Positions 53,072-62,197 of a stretch of 64,000 nucleotides of DNA are shown here, in pieces. The position numbers and the translations under genes are program-made. The stretch spans positions 1-64,000 of the forward strand of contig CAKRYI010000011.1 of the NCBI GenBank assembly GCA_934426825.1, in the 5' to 3' direction. The notes beneath the pieces are model-generated. The model ran no database searches. It saw only the letters and a list, made by a program, of their open reading frames with translations, and had not been told where the DNA came from. Within the stretch, counting starts at the first letter, position 1. Every line of letters starts with the position of its first letter. The stretch is from an uncultured Acetatifactor sp. (GTDB lineage Bacteria > Bacillota > Clostridia > Lachnospirales > Lachnospiraceae).

Positions 53072-54241
53072 ATGGGATTTTTAGGCAGATTATTTGGAAA
53101 AAAGAAACGGGCGCAGGCTGAGGAAGAAAACTGGGAACAGATTGTATATGCCAGAGACGAAGTGGATTTCAAGGATGAGGAGCAGAGAAGCCGGTATATC
53201 ACCAACTGTTTGGAGCAGATGGCGGAAGCCTTGAAGGAAATGAATCTTCTCATGGGCGAGTATTCTCTGGTAACGTCCTATCTGACGGATATGGAAGAGA
53301 TTGAGGCGCTTGGAGAGAGCGAGCGGGAGGAGATTGACATGCTTGCCCGCCGTCTGGACGCGCTGGAAGGCGAGCGGGAGAGATACCGCGGCAGAAGCGT
53401 GCGCATGAAGGACGCAGAATATGACCATATGCGCAAGCAGGAGAACGAGATAGAGGAAGGAATCAAGAGAATCCGCAAGGAGGAGCAGTACGGGGAACTG
53501 GTCAAGCGGGATTTGGGACGGCTGGACAGGGAGCGCCACGCCTATGAATACCGCAGGGAAGAACTGGGAACCATTCAGACCAATCTGCGGGGAATGGCGC
53601 TTATTTTTCTGGTTGCACTGATTATCTGCCTGATTATGCTTGCTATTTTGCAGTTCGCGTTTGGAATGAACACTTACGTGGGATATTTCCTCTCTGTGAT
53701 AGCGGCGGCAATCGCCATTACGGTTTTGTGTGTCAAATATATGGATGCGGACAGGGAGTACGGAAAGGTTCAGAACGCTATCCGCAAGCTGATTCAGTTA
53801 CAGAACAAGGTCAAAATCCGCTATGTCAATAATGTGCATCTGCTGGATTATCTCTATATGAAATACAATACGGACAGCGGCGACAGACTGGAAAAGAGAT
53901 GGCAGATTTACCAGCAGGAAAAGGAAGAGAGAAAGCAGTATGCCGAGGCGGAGGCAAAGACGGACTATTACAGCAGACAGCTGGTGGAGAAGCTGTCCAA
54001 TTACCGGGTGGCGGACCCCGGACGCTGGGTGCATCAGGCAAAGGCACTGTTGGATAAGAGGGAAATGGTGGAGATTCGCCACGAACTGATTCAGCGCAGG
54101 CAGGCTTTGAGAAAACAGATGGATTACAATAAAGATGTGGCGGCAACCGCAAAAAATGAAATTATGGATGTGGCTAACCAGTATCCCGCCTATGCAAAAG
54201 AAATTCTGGACATGGTAGACCGCTATGACAGTGGGATATAG
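53072..54241 (+). CDS. Two-pass membrane coiled-coil protein of the DUF5716/5717 cluster
   Basis: 389 residues. An N-terminal patch (MGFLGRLFGKKKR) could be an amphipathic anchor. About 35-170 is highly charged coiled coil, membrane helices lie at about 174-197 and 201-221 with a very short loop, and a second coiled coil runs about 225-370. Both coiled-coil parts therefore face the cytosol as a hairpin. It is the last gene of the cluster, 8 bp after the TPR-like gene. Likely the membrane platform for the complex. No family recognised. Confidence 0.72.
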   Translation: MGFLGRLFGKKKRAQAEEENWEQIVYARDEVDFKDEEQRSRYITNCLEQMAEALKEMNLLMGEYSLVTSYLTDMEEIEALGESEREEIDMLARRLDALEGERERYRGRSVRMKDAEYDHMRKQENEIEEGIKRIRKEEQYGELVKRDLGRLDRERHAYEYRREELGTIQTNLRGMALIFLVALIICLIMLAILQFAFGMNTYVGYFLSVIAAAIAITVLCVKYMDADREYGKVQNAIRKLIQLQNKVKIRYVNNVHLLDYLYMKYNTDSGDRLEKRWQIYQQEKEERKQYAEAEAKTDYYSRQLVEKLSNYRVADPGRWVHQAKALLDKREMVEIRHELIQRRQALRKQMDYNKDVAATAKNEIMDVANQYPAYAKEILDMVDRYDSGI

Positions 54242-54375
54242 CTGATTTTCCCAAAGCGGGAAAGGGCATATTCTGAAAAAGGGATTGATTTTTTTTGTCA
54301 AATCTGTTTATCTATTTAGTGGAATGTTTTTATATTCAGATACAGCGCGTGGTGTAGCGCAGAAATGAGGAGAAT
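54242..54375 (+). other. Leader region before purC
   Basis: It contains a TTTCCC-AAAGC-GGGAAA hairpin near 54247-54263, without a following T-run, and A/T-rich sequence with TATATT at 54331. No guanine riboswitch or clear PurR box was recognised. Confidence 0.35.
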
Positions 54376-55257
54376 ATGAGTATGCAGGAATTGAAACCAA
54401 TCAAAGAAGGCAAGGTACGCGAAATTTATGACAATGGAGACAGCCTGATTATGGTGGCAACTGACAGAATCAGTTGTTTCGACGTGATTCTGAAAAACAT
54501 TGTGACCAAAAAGGGAACGGTTCTGACCCAGATGTCCAAGTTTTGGTTTGACTTGACAAGCGACATCATTCCCAACCACATGATTTCCGTAGATGTAAAG
54601 GATATGCCTGAATTTTTCAGACAGCCGAAATTCGACGGCAACAGCATGATGTGCAGAAAGCTGAATATGCTTCCCATCGAGTGCATTGTCCGTGGATACA
54701 TAACCGGAAGCGGCTGGGCAAGCTATCAGGAAAACGGAACGGTATGCGGAATCAGACTTCCCGAAGGATTGAAAGAATCCGATAAGCTGCCGGAGCCTAT
54801 TTATACCCCTTCCACAAAGGCAGAGATTGGCGACCATGACGAAAATATTTCCTATGAGCAGAGTGTGGAGTATTTGGAAAAGCGCTTCCCCGGAAAGGGT
54901 GAGGAGTATGCGGCAAAGCTGCGCGATTACACCATTGCTATCTATAAAAAATGTGCGGACTATGCTTTGACGAAGGGTATCATTATTGCAGATACCAAGT
55001 TTGAGTTTGGCTTGGACGAGGACGGAAACATTGTTCTCGGTGACGAGGTGCTGACACCCGACAGTTCCCGTTTCTGGCCGGTAGAGGGCTATGAACCCGG
55101 ACACGGACAGCCTTCCTTTGACAAGCAGTTCGCCCGTGACTGGCTGAAAGCAAATCCCGGAAACAACTGGGAGCTGCCGGAGGAAATTGTACAGAAGACA
55201 ATCGACAAATATCTTCAGGCATATGAACTTCTGACCGGCAAAAAGATTTCTCTGTAA
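54376..55257 (+). CDS. purC: SAICAR synthetase (phosphoribosylaminoimidazole-succinocarboxamide synthase)
   Basis: It joins CAIR and aspartate using ATP in de novo purine synthesis. The N-terminal KEGKVREIYDNGD loop, TDRISCFDV, ECIVRGYITGSGW, GIIIADTKFEFG and DEVLTPDSSRFW are the family blocks. 293 residues matches the long single-domain form. GAGGAGAA precedes ATG 54376. It is followed by purF, purB, a PurF paralogue and, after a new promoter, purA. Confidence 0.96.
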   Translation: MSMQELKPIKEGKVREIYDNGDSLIMVATDRISCFDVILKNIVTKKGTVLTQMSKFWFDLTSDIIPNHMISVDVKDMPEFFRQPKFDGNSMMCRKLNMLPIECIVRGYITGSGWASYQENGTVCGIRLPEGLKESDKLPEPIYTPSTKAEIGDHDENISYEQSVEYLEKRFPGKGEEYAAKLRDYTIAIYKKCADYALTKGIIIADTKFEFGLDEDGNIVLGDEVLTPDSSRFWPVEGYEPGHGQPSFDKQFARDWLKANPGNNWELPEEIVQKTIDKYLQAYELLTGKKISL

Positions 55258-55285
55258 ATAAGAAATGTAACTTCATTAAGATGGA

Positions 55286-55324
55286 CAAAGGCGTCCGAAC
55301 CCGAAGGGATTCGTGCGCCCTTTG
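55286..55324 (+). other. Hairpin between purC and purF
   Basis: AAAGGCG..CGAA and TTCG..CGCCCTTT arms around CCCGAAGGG. No T-run follows, so it is not an obvious terminator. It may be a processing or control site in the purC-purF message. Confidence 0.35.
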
Positions 55325-55396
55325 CCCGGATATGAATATGGGTGGTACGATGTATCGGGAGAGGACTTTCGGATTTGGGAAAGGTATGGTAAATCA

Positions 55397-56845
55397 GTGA
55401 CCGAAAATATCTATATTCAAACAGAAAACAACGATAAACTTAAGGAAGAATGCGGCGTCTTCGGTGTGTACGATTTTGACGGAAAAGATGTGGCATCCAC
55501 CATATACTACGGTCTTCTGGCATTACAGCACAGAGGACAGGAAAGCTGCGGTATCGCAGTCAGCGATACAAGCGGCCCGAAAGGGAAAGTGCTGAGCAGC
55601 AAGGATATGGGACTGGTGAACGAGGCATTCACCCCGGAGCATCTGGAGAAATTAAAAGGCAACATCGGCGTTGGGCATGTGCGGTATTCCACGGCAGGCG
55701 GTTCTACCAGAGAAAATGCCCAGCCCTTAGTCATTAATTATGTAAAAGGGGCGCTGGGACTGGCACACAACGGAAACTTGATTAATACACCCGAACTACG
55801 GCAGGAGCTTGCCTATACGGGCGCTATTTTCCAGACAACCATTGACTCGGAGGTTATTGCCTATTATATCGCCAGAGAACGATTGAACAGCAAATCCGTT
55901 GAGGAGGCTGTCGGACGTACCATGGGCAAAATCAAGGGTGCGTACTCTCTGGTAATTATGTCTCCGAGAAAGTTAATCGGAGCGAGAGACCCCTACGGCT
56001 TCAAACCTCTTTGTATCGGAAAGCGGGACAACACGTATCTCTTGGCAAGCGAAAGCTGCGCACTGGATACGGTGGGAGCTACTTTTGTCAGGGATGTGCT
56101 GCCGGGCGAAATCGTAACCATTTCGCCGGACAAGGGAATCCAGTCGGATATGAGCCATGCGCTGAAACCCGAACAGGTGGCGCGCTGTGTATTCGAGTAT
56201 ATCTATTTTGCAAGACCCGACAGTATCATTGACGGGGTCAGTGTCTATCATTCCCGCATTATGGCGGGGAAATACCTTGCCATGGATTCACCGGTGGACG
56301 CCGATTTGGTGGTGGGAGTACCGGAGTCCGGAAACTGTGCCGCACTGGGATATTCCTTACAGTCCGGCATTCCCTACGGAACGGCTTTTGTAAAAAATGC
56401 CTATGTAGGACGAACCTTTATCAAACCCAAGCAAAAAGCGCGGGAGAGCAGTGTGCAGGTCAAATTAAATCCCATTCGTGAGGCGGTGGAGGGAAAACGT
56501 ATCATTATGATAGATGATTCCATTGTCCGGGGAACGACCTCGGACCGCATTGTGCGGATGCTTCGGGAGGCAGGAGCGAAGGAAGTGCATATGAGGGTCA
56601 GCTCGCCGCCCTTTTTATGGCCCTGCTATTTTGGTACGGATGTACCGGCGAGAGAGCAGTTGATTGCGTATAACCGGACCATTCAGGAAATCGGTGATAT
56701 TATCGGAACGGATTCGCTGGATTATCTGAGAGTGGAAAGACTTGAGGAGATTGTAAACGGTCTGGGTATCTGCAAGGGGTGCTTTACGGGAAAATATCCC
56801 ATGGAGCCTCCGAAAGAAGATATTCGCGGTGAATTTGAAAAATAA
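55397..56845 (+). CDS. purF: Amidophosphoribosyltransferase
   Basis: It converts PRPP and glutamine to phosphoribosylamine, the first committed purine step. Cys19 in EECGVFGVYD becomes the N-terminal nucleophile after removal of an 18-residue propeptide. The PRPP loop IIMIDDSIVRGTTSD is intact. Four cysteines (RCVFEYIYF, WPCYFG, CKGC) sit where the B. subtilis 4Fe-4S ligands are. I choose GTG 55397, with GGGAAAGG upstream, because further extension to 55313 reads through the purC-purF hairpin; neither start has ideal SD spacing. Confidence 0.93.
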   Translation: MTENIYIQTENNDKLKEECGVFGVYDFDGKDVASTIYYGLLALQHRGQESCGIAVSDTSGPKGKVLSSKDMGLVNEAFTPEHLEKLKGNIGVGHVRYSTAGGSTRENAQPLVINYVKGALGLAHNGNLINTPELRQELAYTGAIFQTTIDSEVIAYYIARERLNSKSVEEAVGRTMGKIKGAYSLVIMSPRKLIGARDPYGFKPLCIGKRDNTYLLASESCALDTVGATFVRDVLPGEIVTISPDKGIQSDMSHALKPEQVARCVFEYIYFARPDSIIDGVSVYHSRIMAGKYLAMDSPVDADLVVGVPESGNCAALGYSLQSGIPYGTAFVKNAYVGRTFIKPKQKARESSVQVKLNPIREAVEGKRIIMIDDSIVRGTTSDRIVRMLREAGAKEVHMRVSSPPFLWPCYFGTDVPAREQLIAYNRTIQEIGDIIGTDSLDYLRVERLEEIVNGLGICKGCFTGKYPMEPPKEDIRGEFEK

Positions 56846-56864
56846 AAAATGAGGAGAACGGAAA

Positions 56865-58316
56865 ATGAGTACAGACAGATATGTAAGCCCTTTATCAGAG
56901 AGATATGCCAGCAAGGAAATGCAGTATATTTTCTCCCCGGACATGAAATTCCGTACATGGAGAAAATTGTGGATTGCATTGGCTGAGACGGAGAAGGAAC
57001 TGGGATTGTCCCAGAACGGAAAGCCTGTCATTACGGATGAGCAGATTGAAGAACTGAAAGCGCATGCGGAGGACATTAATTATGAGGTGGCAAAGGCTCG
57101 CGAGAAAGAGGTTCGTCATGATGTCATGAGCCATGTGTATGCTTACGGACAGCAGTGCCCCAAGGCAGCGGGAATCATTCACTTAGGTGCAACCTCCTGT
57201 TATGTGGGAGACAATACGGACATTATCGTTATGACGGAAGCACTGAGACTGGTGAAAAAGAAGCTGATTAACGTAATGAAGGAACTGGCGGATTTCGCTG
57301 ACAAGTATAAGGCACAGCCCACACTGGCATTTACTCATTTTCAGCCTGCACAGCCTACCACGGTAGGAAAAAGAGCGACACTGTGGTTACAGGAGTTCTC
57401 TTTGGATTTGGAAGATTTAAATCATGTTCTTGACAATATGAAGCTGCTCGGTTCCAAGGGAACCACCGGCACACAGGCGTCTTTTTTAGAGCTCTTTAAC
57501 GGAGATCAGGAGACCATTGATAAGATTGACCCCATGATTGCCGCAAAGATGGGCTTTAAGGAGTGCTATCCCGTGTCCGGACAGACCTATTCCAGAAAGG
57601 TTGATACAAGAGTAGCAAATGTTCTGGCGGGAATTGCGGCTTCCGCACACAAAATGAGCAACGACATTCGTCTGCTGCAGCATTTGAAGGAAGTGGAGGA
57701 GCCGTTTGAAAAGAGCCAGATTGGTTCTTCTGCCATGGCTTACAAGAGAAACCCCATGAGAAGCGAGAGAATTGCTTCCCTGTCCAGATATGTGATGGTG
57801 GATGCACTGAACCCTGCCATTACTTCCGCAACCCAGTGGTTTGAGAGAACTCTGGATGATTCCGCAAATAAGCGTCTGTCCATTCCTGAAGGATTTCTTG
57901 CCATTGACGGTATTCTGGATTTGTGCCTGAACGTGGTGGACGGACTGGTAGTATATCCCAAGGTAATTGAGAAACATATGATGAGTGAGCTGCCTTTTAT
58001 GGCAACGGAAAATATTATGATGGATGCCGTGAAGATGGGCGGCAACCGTCAGGAGCTTCACGAGCGCATCCGCGAGCTTTCCATGGAAGCGGGACGCAAT
58101 GTGAAGGTGGAAGGAAAGGACAACAACCTTTTGGAGCTGATTGCGGCAGACCCTGCTTTCAATATGTCTCTGGAAGATTTGAAGAAGAGCATGGAGCCTT
58201 CTAAATATATCGGACGTTCCAAGGAACAGGTGGACGCATTCCTTGCCAAAGTGATTCGCCCCATTTTGGAGGAGAACAAAGATTTACTGGGTGTAAAAGC
58301 AGAGATTAACGTTTAG
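56865..58316 (+). CDS. purB: Adenylosuccinate lyase
   Basis: It cleaves SAICAR to AICAR and adenylosuccinate to AMP, releasing fumarate. GATSCYVGDNTD, FTHFQPAQPTTVGKR and the signature SSAMAYKRNPMRSERI are present. 483 residues fits the longer eukaryote-like PurB subgroup common in Clostridia. GAGGAG precedes ATG 56865, 19 bp after purF, so it is cotranscribed. Confidence 0.96.
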   Translation: MSTDRYVSPLSERYASKEMQYIFSPDMKFRTWRKLWIALAETEKELGLSQNGKPVITDEQIEELKAHAEDINYEVAKAREKEVRHDVMSHVYAYGQQCPKAAGIIHLGATSCYVGDNTDIIVMTEALRLVKKKLINVMKELADFADKYKAQPTLAFTHFQPAQPTTVGKRATLWLQEFSLDLEDLNHVLDNMKLLGSKGTTGTQASFLELFNGDQETIDKIDPMIAAKMGFKECYPVSGQTYSRKVDTRVANVLAGIAASAHKMSNDIRLLQHLKEVEEPFEKSQIGSSAMAYKRNPMRSERIASLSRYVMVDALNPAITSATQWFERTLDDSANKRLSIPEGFLAIDGILDLCLNVVDGLVVYPKVIEKHMMSELPFMATENIMMDAVKMGGNRQELHERIRELSMEAGRNVKVEGKDNNLLELIAADPAFNMSLEDLKKSMEPSKYIGRSKEQVDAFLAKVIRPILEENKDLLGVKAEINV

Positions 58317-58329
58317 GAGAAGCAAAGAC

Positions 58330-59736
58330 ATGGGTGGTTTTTTTGGAGTGGCATCAAAGCAGGACTGCGTATTTGACCTGTTTTTCGGAACAGACTATCA
58401 TTCCCATTTAGGAACGAGACGTGCGGGAATGGCGGTTTACAGTAAGGAAGAGGGATACAACCGGGCAATTCACAATATTGAAAATGCCCCGTTCCGTACC
58501 AAATTTGACAAAGATGTAAATGAGATGCGGGGGAATTTCGGAATCGGCTGTATTTCGGATTATGAGCCCCAGCCCTTGATGGTGCGTTCCCATCACGGCA
58601 CCTTTGCCATCACGACGGTGGGAAAGATTAACAACATGGACGCCATTTTGAAGGATATTTTCGCGAAAGGCCACTCCCATTTTCTGGAGATGAGCGGCGG
58701 CGATATTAATGCTACGGAACTGGTGGCGGCAATCGTAAACCAGAAGGACAATCTGGTGGAAGGCTTGCAGTACGCACAGGAAATTATCGACGGTTCCATG
58801 ACCATTCTGATTATGACTCCCAAGGGGATTTATGCGGCGAGAGACAAAATGGGAAGGACACCGGTCGCCATTGGCAAAAAGGAGGGAGCATGCTGTGTTT
58901 CCTTCGAGAGCTTTGCTTACCTGAATCTGGGTTATACTCCGGTCAGGGAACTAGGACCCGGAGAAATTGTGGTGGTGGAGCCGGACGGAGTACATACGCT
59001 GGTGAACCCCGGAAAAGAAATGAAAATCTGTACGTTTTTGTGGGTTTACTACGGCTATCCGTCATCCTCCTACGAGGGTATCAGTGTAGAGCAGATGCGC
59101 TATAACTGCGGTTCCCTGCTGGCGGAAAGAGACAATGTGAAGCCGGATATTGTGGCGGGAGTCCCCGATTCCGGAACAGCCCATGCCATCGGATACGCAA
59201 ACCGTTCGGGAATTCCGTTTTCCAGACCGTTTATCAAGTATACGCCGACCTGGCCGCGCTCCTTTATGCCGACCATTCAGACACAGAGAAATCTGATTGC
59301 CAAGATGAAACTGATTCCGGTACATGATTTGATTCAGGACAAGAGTCTGCTTCTGATAGACGACTCTATCGTGCGTGGAACCCAGCTTCGGGAGACTACG
59401 GAATTTTTGTATCAGAGCGGCGCAAAAGAGGTGCATATCCGCCCGGCATGTCCTCCGCTTTTGTACGGCTGTAAGTATCTGAACTTCTCCCGTTCCTCTT
59501 CCGAGATGGATTTGATTACCAGACGTGTCCTTAAGGAGATGGAGCAGGAGGGCAGACAGATTGATTTGAAGGATTACGTGAACCCGGATACCACGGAATA
59601 CGCAGAGATGGTGGAACGGATTGGAAAGCAGCTTAATTTCACCAGCCTGAGATTCAACCGTCTGGACGATATGATTGAATCTGTCGGAATCGGACGGGAC
59701 AAACTGTGTACCTACTGCTGGGACGGCAGAGAATAA
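58330..59736 (+). CDS. PurF-like phosphoribosyltransferase without the glutaminase cysteine
   Basis: 468 residues collinear with PurF: an N-terminal Ntn-hydrolase-like domain, then a PRTase domain with an intact PRPP loop LLLIDDSIVRGTQLRE. The start is MGGFFGVAS, so the catalytic Cys expected at position 2 is Gly and there is no propeptide. The residues matching the Fe-S ligands are kept (KICTFLW, YGCKYL, CTYC). Glutamine hydrolysis should therefore be lost. It could use ammonia, act on another substrate, or regulate PurF. It lies 13 bp after purB in the purine operon, which argues it is functional. The true PurF is three genes upstream. Confidence 0.85.
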   Translation: MGGFFGVASKQDCVFDLFFGTDYHSHLGTRRAGMAVYSKEEGYNRAIHNIENAPFRTKFDKDVNEMRGNFGIGCISDYEPQPLMVRSHHGTFAITTVGKINNMDAILKDIFAKGHSHFLEMSGGDINATELVAAIVNQKDNLVEGLQYAQEIIDGSMTILIMTPKGIYAARDKMGRTPVAIGKKEGACCVSFESFAYLNLGYTPVRELGPGEIVVVEPDGVHTLVNPGKEMKICTFLWVYYGYPSSSYEGISVEQMRYNCGSLLAERDNVKPDIVAGVPDSGTAHAIGYANRSGIPFSRPFIKYTPTWPRSFMPTIQTQRNLIAKMKLIPVHDLIQDKSLLLIDDSIVRGTQLRETTEFLYQSGAKEVHIRPACPPLLYGCKYLNFSRSSSEMDLITRRVLKEMEQEGRQIDLKDYVNPDTTEYAEMVERIGKQLNFTSLRFNRLDDMIESVGIGRDKLCTYCWDGRE

Positions 59737-59784
59737 GACAACTTGAAATAAGTTAAATTTATAACACATATAAAATTTATTGAA

Positions 59785-59813
59785 TTTACTTATGAATACA
59801 AATGTTGTATAGT
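59785..59813 (+). promoter_or_regulatory. purA promoter
   Basis: TTTACT (59785-59790), 17 bp, TATAGT (59808-59813). The leader to ATG 59912 holds a small hairpin (TACCGC..GCGGTA). Confidence 0.55.
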
Positions 59814-59911
59814 ATAGTAAGAGATGCGGTTACGGAGAAAACACAGAATTTCCGCAGACTGTACAAAATATGTGTTTCTACCGCGTCCTGCGGTAAAGAA
59901 TGGAGGATAAA

Positions 59912-61204
59912 ATGGTTAAAGCAGTTGTAGGCGCTAACTGGGGTGACGAAGGAAAGGGTAAGATTACAGATATGATGGCTGAGAAAGCGGACATTATTGT
60001 GCGTTTTCAGGGCGGTGCCAATGCAGGTCATACCATTGTAAACAATTACGGTAAATTTGCACTTCATACACTTCCTTCCGGTGTGTTTTATAATCATACC
60101 ACCAGCATTATCGGTAACGGCGTGGCATTGAATATTCCTTTGCTTTTCAAGGAAATTAAGTCTATCACGGACAGAAATGTTCCCATGCCCAAGATCCTGG
60201 TGTCTGACCGTGCCCAGATTGTAATGCCCTATCATATTCTCTTTGACCAGTATGAGGAGGAGAGACTGGGAGGCAAATCCTTTGGCTCCACGAAGTCGGG
60301 AATTGCTCCTTTCTACTCTGATAAATATGCAAAAATCGGTTTCCAGGTGAGTGAACTTTTTGACGAGGAATTGTTAAAAGAAAAGGTAGAGCGTGTCAGC
60401 CAGACCAAGAACGTGCTGTTAGAGCATTTGTATCACAAGCCCCTGATTGACACTGCAGAACTTTTGAATACCCTGCATGAATACCGTGACATGGTAGCTC
60501 CTTATGTGTGCGACGTTTCCGCATTTTTGGATAAGGCATTGAAGGAGGGCAAGACAGTTCTCTTAGAGGGACAGCTCGGAACCATGAAAGACCCTGACCA
60601 CGGAATTTATCCCATGGTTACTTCTTCCTCCACCTTGGCAGCATACGGTGCCATTGGTGCTGGACTTCCTCCTTATGAAATCAAGGAGATTGTAACGGTA
60701 TGTAAGGCATATTCTTCCGCAGTGGGAGCAGGTGCGTTTGTATCGGAAATCTTCGGAGAGGAAGCAGATGAGCTGCGCCGCCGCGGTGGTGATGGCGGAG
60801 AGTACGGTGCAACCACAGGACGTCCCAGACGTATGGGCTGGTTTGACTGTGTGGCTTCCAAATATGGCTGCCGTTTGCAGGGAGCAACGGACGTGGCATT
60901 TACGGTGCTGGATGCACTCGGTTATCTGGACGAAATCCCGGTATGTGTCGGTTACGAGATTGACGGTGAGGTGACAACCGATTTCCCTGTTACTTATAAA
61001 CTGGAAAAAGCAAAGCCGGTTCTGAAAAAACTGCCCGGATGGAAATGTGACATCAGAGGCATTAAGAACTACGACGAATTGCCTGAGAACTGCAGAAAGT
61101 ATGTTGAGTTCGTGGAAGAGCAGATTGGTTATCCCATTACCATGGTGAGCAACGGTCCCGGACGTGACGACATTATTTACAGAGAAAGTCCTTTGAAAAA
61201 ATAA
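59912..61204 (+). CDS. purA: Adenylosuccinate synthetase
   Basis: It joins IMP and aspartate using GTP to give adenylosuccinate, the AMP branch. GANWGDEGKGK (GTP loop), FQGGANAGHT, GTTGRPRRMGWFD-type and YPITMVSNGPGRDD blocks are present. 430 residues is standard. ATG 59912 has GGAGG 6 bp upstream; an upstream ATG at 59900 lacks one. It has its own promoter after the PurF-like gene and completes AMP synthesis with purB. Confidence 0.97.
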   Translation: MVKAVVGANWGDEGKGKITDMMAEKADIIVRFQGGANAGHTIVNNYGKFALHTLPSGVFYNHTTSIIGNGVALNIPLLFKEIKSITDRNVPMPKILVSDRAQIVMPYHILFDQYEEERLGGKSFGSTKSGIAPFYSDKYAKIGFQVSELFDEELLKEKVERVSQTKNVLLEHLYHKPLIDTAELLNTLHEYRDMVAPYVCDVSAFLDKALKEGKTVLLEGQLGTMKDPDHGIYPMVTSSSTLAAYGAIGAGLPPYEIKEIVTVCKAYSSAVGAGAFVSEIFGEEADELRRRGGDGGEYGATTGRPRRMGWFDCVASKYGCRLQGATDVAFTVLDALGYLDEIPVCVGYEIDGEVTTDFPVTYKLEKAKPVLKKLPGWKCDIRGIKNYDELPENCRKYVEFVEEQIGYPITMVSNGPGRDDIIYRESPLKK

Positions 61205-61213
61205 TGTGAGAGT

Positions 61214-61247
61214 GATACCCCTTCGCTGATGCGGCGGGGTATCTTGT
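61214..61247 (+). terminator. Probable terminator after purA
   Basis: GATACCCC and GGGGTATC arms, 14-nt loop. The T-run is weak (TTGTGT). Confidence 0.5.
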
Positions 61248-61262
61248 GTATTACGGGAGGAA

Positions 61263-62171
61263 ATGTCTGTGATTATCAGCAATCTGGAATATTTCAAAGT
61301 CTTTTATTATGTGGCGGGACTTGGAAGTGTGACAAAGGCGGCGGAGGAGCTTGCGGTTTCACAGCCGGCGGTCAGTCAGGCATTGAAACAATTAGAAAAA
61401 CAAATGGGGGTTCCCCTGCTTTATCGCGCATCCAGAGGAATCCGGCTCACAGGGGAAGGACAGCTTCTTTACGATTATGTGCGACAGGGCTATGAACAGA
61501 TGGAACTGGGTGTGAAAAAGGTTCGGGAAATGCAGAATTTGGAGTCCGGGGAAATCCGCATTGGCGCCAGTGATATGACGCTGCAGTATTATCTGCTCCC
61601 GTATCTGGAACAGTTCCACGAAAAGTATCCGGCAATCAAAGTGACGGTGACAAACGCACCTACACCGGAAACTTTAACGTTTCTGCGGGAGGGTAAGATT
61701 GATTTTGGAGTGGTAAGTACCCCATTTTCGGAGGCGGAGGGACTTAAGGTGACGCCTGTCCGGGAAATTGAGGACGTGTTTGTGGCGGGGCGGCGTTTCC
61801 TTCCCTATAAAAACAGGACGCTGGATTTTCAGGAACTGGAAAAGCTGCCGCTTATCTGTCTGGAACACAATACCAGCACAAGGCGCTATATGGACGAATT
61901 TCTTTCGCAGAACGGCGTGGAGATTCAGCCGGAGTTTGAACTGGCAACCAGTGATATGATTGTGCAGTTTGCCCTCCGCTCACTGGGGGTGGGAAGCGTG
62001 GTAAAGGATTTTGCCAAGGAATATGTGGAGTCGGGACTGCTGTTTGAACTTCGCTTTAATAAAATGATCCCCAAACGACAATTCTGTGTAGTGGAAAATA
62101 CGAAGGTGCCCTTGTCGGCGGCTTCAGCGAAGCTGTTGGAGATTATGGAACTTGCCGGAAAACAGGGGTAG
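61263..62171 (+). CDS. LysR family transcriptional regulator
   Basis: 302 residues. The N-terminal helix-turn-helix is LEYFKVFYYVAGLGSVTKAAEELAVSQPAVSQALKQLE; the effector-binding domain is about 90-300 (GEIRIGASDMTLQYYLLPYL). GGGAGGAA precedes ATG 61263. It is followed 26 bp later by a HAD phosphatase. The ligand and targets cannot be inferred; no divergent gene is present. Confidence 0.93.
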   Translation: MSVIISNLEYFKVFYYVAGLGSVTKAAEELAVSQPAVSQALKQLEKQMGVPLLYRASRGIRLTGEGQLLYDYVRQGYEQMELGVKKVREMQNLESGEIRIGASDMTLQYYLLPYLEQFHEKYPAIKVTVTNAPTPETLTFLREGKIDFGVVSTPFSEAEGLKVTPVREIEDVFVAGRRFLPYKNRTLDFQELEKLPLICLEHNTSTRRYMDEFLSQNGVEIQPEFELATSDMIVQFALRSLGVGSVVKDFAKEYVESGLLFELRFNKMIPKRQFCVVENTKVPLSAASAKLLEIMELAGKQG

Positions 62172-62197
62172 AGGAAGAAGGAAAGGAAAAGAGTAAG

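Noticed and set aside
54242..54375. Guanine riboswitch before purC
   Set aside because: The conserved purine-riboswitch core and paired loops could not be found in the leader.
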